DNA of 34,882 nt from Klebsormidium nitens (taxonomy: Eukaryota > Streptophyta > Klebsormidiophyceae > Klebsormidiales > Klebsormidiaceae): positions 155,840 through 190,721 of the forward strand of contig DF237065.1 in NCBI GenBank assembly GCA_000708835.1. The letters are read 5' to 3'. Below, piece after piece: positions 31,201 through 34,882 of the stretch. The position numbers and the translations under genes were made by a program. Within the stretch, counting starts at the first letter, position 1. Each line of letters starts with the position of its first letter. The notes beneath the pieces were generated by a model, which was not told the origin of the DNA, made no database searches, and worked only from the letters and a program-made list of their open reading frames with translations.

Positions 31201-33921
31201 AGCCTTTGTTTGCAGAGGAGCAGATGGAACGCATGCTGACCAATCTGGAGCTACACACCAAGGCCCTTCTATAAACCCAAATGCTTATAACCCTTAATAC
31301 AAAAGAAAAAGCCGCCTAAAACTCTGGCAATGCTTTTCTGCAGACCTCCTGAAGGAGCAGATGGAGCGCATGCTGGTCGCGGCGAGCGCCCCCGTGCTGA
31401 CCAATCTGACGCTGCGCATCGAGGGCCTCCCCGAGTTCGAGGCGTACCCGGACCCCATCCCCGACCTGTTTTGCGGTAACCCGCTCGTCGTGTCGGGCAA
31501 GTTCTCGGGGGAGTTCCCGGGCGTCCTCACGCTCAACGGGACGCTGCCGACGGGACAGGTGTACCAAACAACGGTGAGTCTCCGGGTGTTCTTTTTGGCG
31601 GCAACTTCTGACCAGTTCGTGTGTCGTGACGAATACAATACCGTGCTATGTTTGTAATCTGTGACGAGGTTCCCCTCTTTTCTAGCAGGATCCGTCCCCC
31701 TGACTCTGAGTGCGGCTTCCCGCCCCTCCTGGGCGGCTGCCCAGTCCGGCTCCCGTACCCTGCTGAGCAGGGTATTGCTATAAGTTAAATGCTCCGAATT
31801 GTTCCTCTCTCCCTTCCGAACGCCAGCAGGATCGGTCCCCCAGAACTTCATCCTTGTGCAATGCCCCCTCCCTCGAGGTGGTTGCACAAACCTCCCCCCC
31901 AAATTCCGTCGAGCAGAACCGTACAAGACCGTACAAGTCTCCTCCTATTCTCCGTATCCTTTTCCGCCCCCCTGAAACTCACTGTCGTGACACCCCCACC
32001 CCCTCTCCAGGTGGCTGCGCAGTGCGCCCCCCAGATCCTGCGGAGCAAGGTGTTCGTGCATGATATCGCAACTCTCCTATGTTTAACTTTTCCACCCCAA
32101 CCACATGTCAGGAGGATCCCTCCTATAGTGTACCTTTTTCACCCCCATTAAAATGTCGGCAGAATCTACCCTCCCGGATTTTCACCCCGTCTCTCCCCCC
32201 CTTCCAGGTGGCTGCGCAGTCCGCCCCCCAGATCCCGCTAAGGAAGGTGTTCGTGATACGGCGACACTCCTATATGTCACTTTTCCACCCCCCGTAATAT
32301 GCTAGCAGGATCCGCCCCCCAAAGTTTAATGCCCGTGCCCCCCCCCTCCAGGTGGCTGCGCAGTCCGCCCCCCAGATCCCGCTGAGCAAGGTGTTCGTGA
32401 ACGATACATCAACCCTCCACTTTTCACCCCCCTCCAACAAGCTAGCAGGATCCGTCCCCCCAATTCTGAATCCCGTTTTCCCCCCCTCCAGGTGGCTGCG
32501 CAGTCCGCCCCCCAGATCCCGCTGAGCAAGGTGTTCGTCAAGCAGCAGCTGGACCTGCTGACGGCGCGCGCGTGGCTGGCGCGCGACGACCGCCTGAAGC
32601 AGCGCGTCGTGGACCTGAGCGTCGCGGAGGGAGTGCCCTCGGAGCACACGGCGATGGTCGGCTTCGAGACGACGCCCGAGAAGTACGACAAGCTCAAGGC
32701 GGACCGCCAAACCGTGAGCACAGATTCAGGGATTTTGAGATTTTGGGGTTTTGCAAGTTCAAGTCGAAGGACCGTATCATTATCGCGCAGTTGCTCCTGC
32801 TCTTCTTTGTCGGTCCGTAACTTCAAGGTCGAAAAACAGTCGAGGAGCATGCGGTGGTTTGAGTACGACAAGCTCAAGGCGGACCGCCAGAATGTGAGCA
32901 CGTATAGGGTTTCCGGGGTTTCAGGTTTCTGATACGTTAGCGCTTTTGCTCCTGCTCTTCTGAATTGGTCCGTCAACTTCAGCGTAAAGATTTCTAGAGA
33001 AGCATGTGGTAAGGACGACAAGCTCAAGGCGGACCGTCAAAGCGTGAGCGGGCGCACCTTTGCTTCTGTTCCTGTCGATTGAGGGCTCTATCTGCAACCT
33101 TGATAAACCGAAAACATGGGATGCGAAGGACCCTAAATCCTTCTAATGAAAGCATAAACCAGGGAACGGTTCCTTTGCTTCTGGTTCCCCAAGTAAGCGG
33201 ATGAGTCATCTTCCCGTGATATGATGACCAAAGCCGTTACATCTCAGAACAAGCAGATCAAAAGACGCCCAGCTATCCAGATGTATGTCAGATCGCACTT
33301 GTCAGATCGCACTCGCGTCCTTTTGAAGCTTTCGGAACAAGCGCGATAACCTAGCGCGATAACCTAGGACAGCGTGATCACTACTGAAACCTCTTTCGCA
33401 AGTGGCTGTCACGATTATGGGCGACAAGACCATTCTGAAAGGGTAAGCGCTTTTCAACTCTCAGGGCAAAATAAGCAACCGGAGCAATTGATTGCTTGTC
33501 AATCTTCGAGGCCAAAAGACCACTGAAAAACTGATTGCTTGTCGATTTGCAGGGCAAAAAAACCAACCTGAAAAAGTATGCGGTGACCAAGTACGCCGCG
33601 ATCGCGGTCGTCGGCGGGCTCGCGGTCGGCTTCGGCAGCGTCGCCGCGACCATGGGCAACCTTCCGCTCGGGGACCTGGGCGGAATTGGCGGCGACTTCG
33701 GCGGAATGTGCGGCAACATCTTCTGCTGCGACTGCGGCGACCTTTGCGGCTCGTGCGGGGACTTCTTCGAGGGCATTGGCGGCTTCTGCTGCGGATTTGT
33801 TGAGGGCGCAGGGGACACGTGTTCCTCGTGCTTTGACTGCATAGGAGACGGGTGTGAAGGAATTGGGGACCTGTTCGTGTGCCTGTGTTCGTGTGTTGGA
33901 GACGTACTGAGCTCGTGCTAG
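25240..33921 (+). CDS. VIT and von Willebrand factor A domain protein, plant type
   Basis: Eight exons: 25240-26085, 26770-27069, 27801-27970, 28726-28960, 29972-30206, 31344-31573, 32492-32713 and 33553-33921 (TAG). All phases interlock, giving 868 aa. Residues ~1-185 are polar and Pro-rich. Then comes a VIT-like domain (LVSLLSLEIECHISTAFVTM onward, exons 1-2), followed by a vWA domain in exons 3-5. The metal site is complete: DRSGSM across the exon 3/4 border, GLTDILTPL, and LITDGAV. A C-terminal part (exons 6-7) follows. The last exon encodes a Gly/Ala hydrophobic stretch (AIAVVGGLAVGFGS) and a tail with about 17 Cys in CGD-like groups. This order matches the Arabidopsis inter-alpha-trypsin-inhibitor heavy-chain-related protein At1g19110 as I recall it. 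Function in plants is not established; adhesion or scaffold roles are inferred from the vWA domain. Confidence 0.93.
28039..28119 (+). other. Possible 81-nt cassette exon within the vWA metal-site intron
   Basis: This stretch has acceptor CCCTTAG and donor GTAAGC, no stop, and length 81, so it would keep phase if included between exon 27970 and exon 28726. Its 3' half (GAATGGACAGCCAATGCC) resembles the exon 28726 head, so it may be an old junction copy. Inclusion would separate the Asp of the metal site from its SGS partner. I left it out of the main model because DRSGSM is the conserved form. Confidence 0.4.
28077..28790 (+). repeat. Junction array: copies of the vWA exon 28726 head
   Basis: The live exon starts at 28726 after CCCCCCTGCAG (GAGTGGGAGCATGGACGGGC). 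Near-identical copies start at 28581 and 28420, each with its own CTGCAG acceptor. A decayed one starts near 28297, and faint ones lie near 28170 and 28080. Offsets from 28297 onward are 123, 161 and 145 nt. Using the 28581 acceptor would add 145 nt and shift the frame. The upstream sequence CATAACCGGCC is part of the repeated unit. Confidence 0.9.
28941..29115 (+). repeat. Donor-side copy of the vWA exon 28726-28960 end
   Basis: The exon end TCCTGACGCCGCTGAACGGG with donor GTGGG (from 28941) recurs from 29088 (TCCTGACGCCGCTGACAGGG, then GTGGG). The offset is 147 nt, and the donor is kept in the copy. Confidence 0.88.
29702..30070 (+). repeat. Junction array: copies of the vWA exon 29972 head
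   Basis: The live exon starts at 29972 (GCGATGCAGCTGCTGAGCAC). Copies start at 29827 (CAG acceptor kept, then GCGATGCAGCCGCTGAGC) and 29702 (acceptor changed from CAG to GAG). Offsets are 145 and 125 nt. A much weaker trace near 29595 is not counted. Confidence 0.88.
30105..30650 (+). repeat. Donor-side copies of the vWA exon 29972-30206 end
   Basis: About 110 nt of exon end plus intron start (from TCTCGACTTTCGGCATC to the donor GTATG and following GAAGC) recur about 178 nt downstream at 30285-30395, with the donor GTATG intact. A third, strongly decayed piece lies near 30600-30650 (TATAGGTATTTGCTTGTGATC), matching the intron-head sequence near 30230. Confidence 0.85.
30671..31400 (+). repeat. 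Junction array: six copies of the exon 31344 head
   Basis: The live exon starts at 31344 after TCTGCAG (ACCTCCTGAAGGAGCAGATG). Copies start at 31216 (internal deletion), 31071, 30933, about 30801 and about 30671, with falling similarity overall. Offsets are about 130, 132, 138, 145 and 128 nt. The conserved portion encodes MLVAASAPVLTNL in the live copy and is still readable in the 30933 copy. Confidence 0.87.
31732..32560 (+). repeat. Junction array: six copies of the exon 32492 head
   Basis: The live exon starts at 32492 after CCCCCCTCCAG (GTGGCTGCGCAGTCCGCCCC). Copies start at 32352, 32208 and 32011 (all with CCAG acceptors and ~45-nt near-identity), 31878 (decayed) and about 31732 (more decayed). 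Offsets are 146, 133, 197, 144 and 140 nt. The units also share a spacer with AGCAGGATCCG and long C runs. Use of the 32352 or 32208 acceptor would add 140 or 284 nt and shift the frame. Confidence 0.93.
32685..33050 (+). repeat. Donor-side array: three copies of the exon 32492-32713 end
   Basis: The exon end TACGACAAGCTCAAGGCGGA up to the donor GTGAGC (from 32685) recurs at about 32863 and 33016 (GACGACAAGCTCAAGG). Offsets are 178 and 153 nt. Each copy keeps GTGAGC, and the three differ in the last codons before it (CAA ACC, CAG AAT, CAA AGC). Confidence 0.92.
33417..33590 (+). repeat. Short-period junction array before the last exon
   Basis: The head of the last exon (GGCAAAAAAACCAACCTGAA, from 33553) is echoed near 33511, 33464 and 33418 at a period of 42-47 nt, much shorter than the other arrays. 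The unit includes ATTGCTTGTC and an AG. Just upstream (33280-33370) there are also two short direct duplications (GTCAGATCGCACT and GCGATAACCTA). Confidence 0.8.
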
Positions 33922-34882
33922 GAAGCGGTGAATGGTGGCGAATGGAAAGGTTAGGGGAGAACGGGTTAACGAGTTACATGTGTAGCAATGTAAGCTTATA
34001 AGCGTTGCAGACGACTTGGTTGTTGTGTGAGAGAGGAGTCGAGTTGGGGGTCTTAGCAATAGAGTTTGGGTCGGGGTCTTGTGACGAGGACGTAAGTATA
34101 ACGATATGGCAAAGGAGCCTGCACGAGGCTCGATGTGTGATAGTTTTGGATGGCCCTTGGTCATCGCCAGAACAGTTTGTACATGGAGACACAAAGAGCA
34201 TTTTTTGATTTTTTGGATAGTTGCAGCTTCTATATAACTCTACTTTACCCATATCTTGCTAATTGTAGTAAACAAAAACAGAGAACCTTAGTTCCGCAAT
34301 GTAACTTCTGACCAGAAAGTAAGTTTTTCTAAGTACTCCCTTGACCCTAAGCGCACTGCACTACATGCTGAGTATGCCACTCATGCTCGTGCATACCGTA
34401 TACTCATCTCCTGCATAAATTCATCTCATAACCAGGCCTATAAGTAGGGACTAATATACTGGATTGTCGGCATGTATTGGCGGGCCAACGTGCACACGCG
34501 TGATGAGCCTGCACTACATGCATGATCGACGTACTCTTCGAGCAGAACATGTGCATGTGATCCTATAGACTCTAAACGTCAGAGTCACGACTTACGAGTG
34601 ACTTATGAATGCATGATTGATGTGATTGAGCTACGGCCAGTGCCACCGAATCGATCATCGCATGTACATGTATAGTTATGGATCGCGGCATACGTGTATA
34701 TTGGCTTGCCTCTTCCTCTTAGGAAGAGAGTAACCATAGGAATAGCGATTTCGGCCGCTCGCGGCGCGGGGCCCGCAAAATGACCTGCTTGAGGTGCTTG
34801 GGTTGGCTTGGCTCGACGATAAAACGTACGGTACAAGCCGATTTTTTGTCCGCATAACGGTGCGACATTTGTTGGACTGGGG
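33922..34882. other. 3' flank of the VIT/vWA gene, no gene seen
   Basis: AT-rich sequence follows the stop codon. No downstream gene, RNA or repeat array was recognised before the right edge. Confidence 0.55.

Noticed and set aside
28409-33050. CRISPR-like or satellite array
   Set aside because: The repeat units contain splice sites and exon ends of the host gene, differ from junction to junction and decay with distance. There are no short palindromic repeats with unique spacers.
1-34882. tRNA or rRNA genes
   Set aside because: I scanned both strands for TPsiC-like and anticodon-arm patterns and intact rRNA motifs and found none that would fold convincingly by eye.

Overview
The window looks like nuclear DNA of a green-lineage eukaryote, most likely a streptophyte alga (a Klebsormidium-type genome is my guess) or a bryophyte. 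The reasons are spliced genes with GT-AG introns, GC-rich exons in a roughly neutral background, a plastid-type (PKp1-like) pyruvate kinase, and a plant-type VIT/vWA protein with a Cys-rich tail. There are no operons, ribosome binding sites or bacterial features. Exon borders below were placed by hand from splice consensus, reading-frame phase and family resemblance. No transcript data were available.

Layout, left to right. 1-3963 (+): 3' part of a plastid pyruvate kinase gene, four exons. 5522-9018 (-): a PRAT (Tim17/22/23-like, possibly TIMMDC1-like) membrane protein. It is divergent from 10393-11509 (+), a two-exon CXXC zinc-binding protein of the DUF866/CZIB family. 12373-14739 (-): a SETD9-like SET-domain protein, 5' end unresolved. 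15329-16308 (-): three exons of an unrecognised charged helical protein, 5' end unresolved. 18170-20536 (+): a Cys-rich protein, possibly with a PAN/Apple-like segment, 5' end unresolved. 22105-22760 (-): an unrecognised coding exon. 25240-33921 (+): a complete eight-exon VIT + von Willebrand factor A gene (868 aa by my model). Stretches between genes are mostly featureless, apart from a GC-rich, RNA-like or organelle-like block near 23545-23960.

The most striking structure is not a gene. In four of the genes (pyruvate kinase, SETD9-like, Cys-rich protein, VIT/vWA), introns are filled with tandem copies of their own splice junctions. On acceptor sides each unit is an intron tail, the AG and about the first 40-100 nt of the exon. 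On donor sides each unit is the exon end, the GT and the intron head. Only the copy joined to the exon body is intact. The others mostly lose resemblance with distance and carry stops, deletions and frame changes. Spacing is usually 125-195 nt and often 140-150 nt, and some exons carry up to six copies. At least nine junctions show this, while the two genes at 5.5-11.5 kb show none that I could see. This suggests repeated, splice-junction-spanning tandem duplication as a way of growing introns, with possible decoy or cassette exons as by-products.
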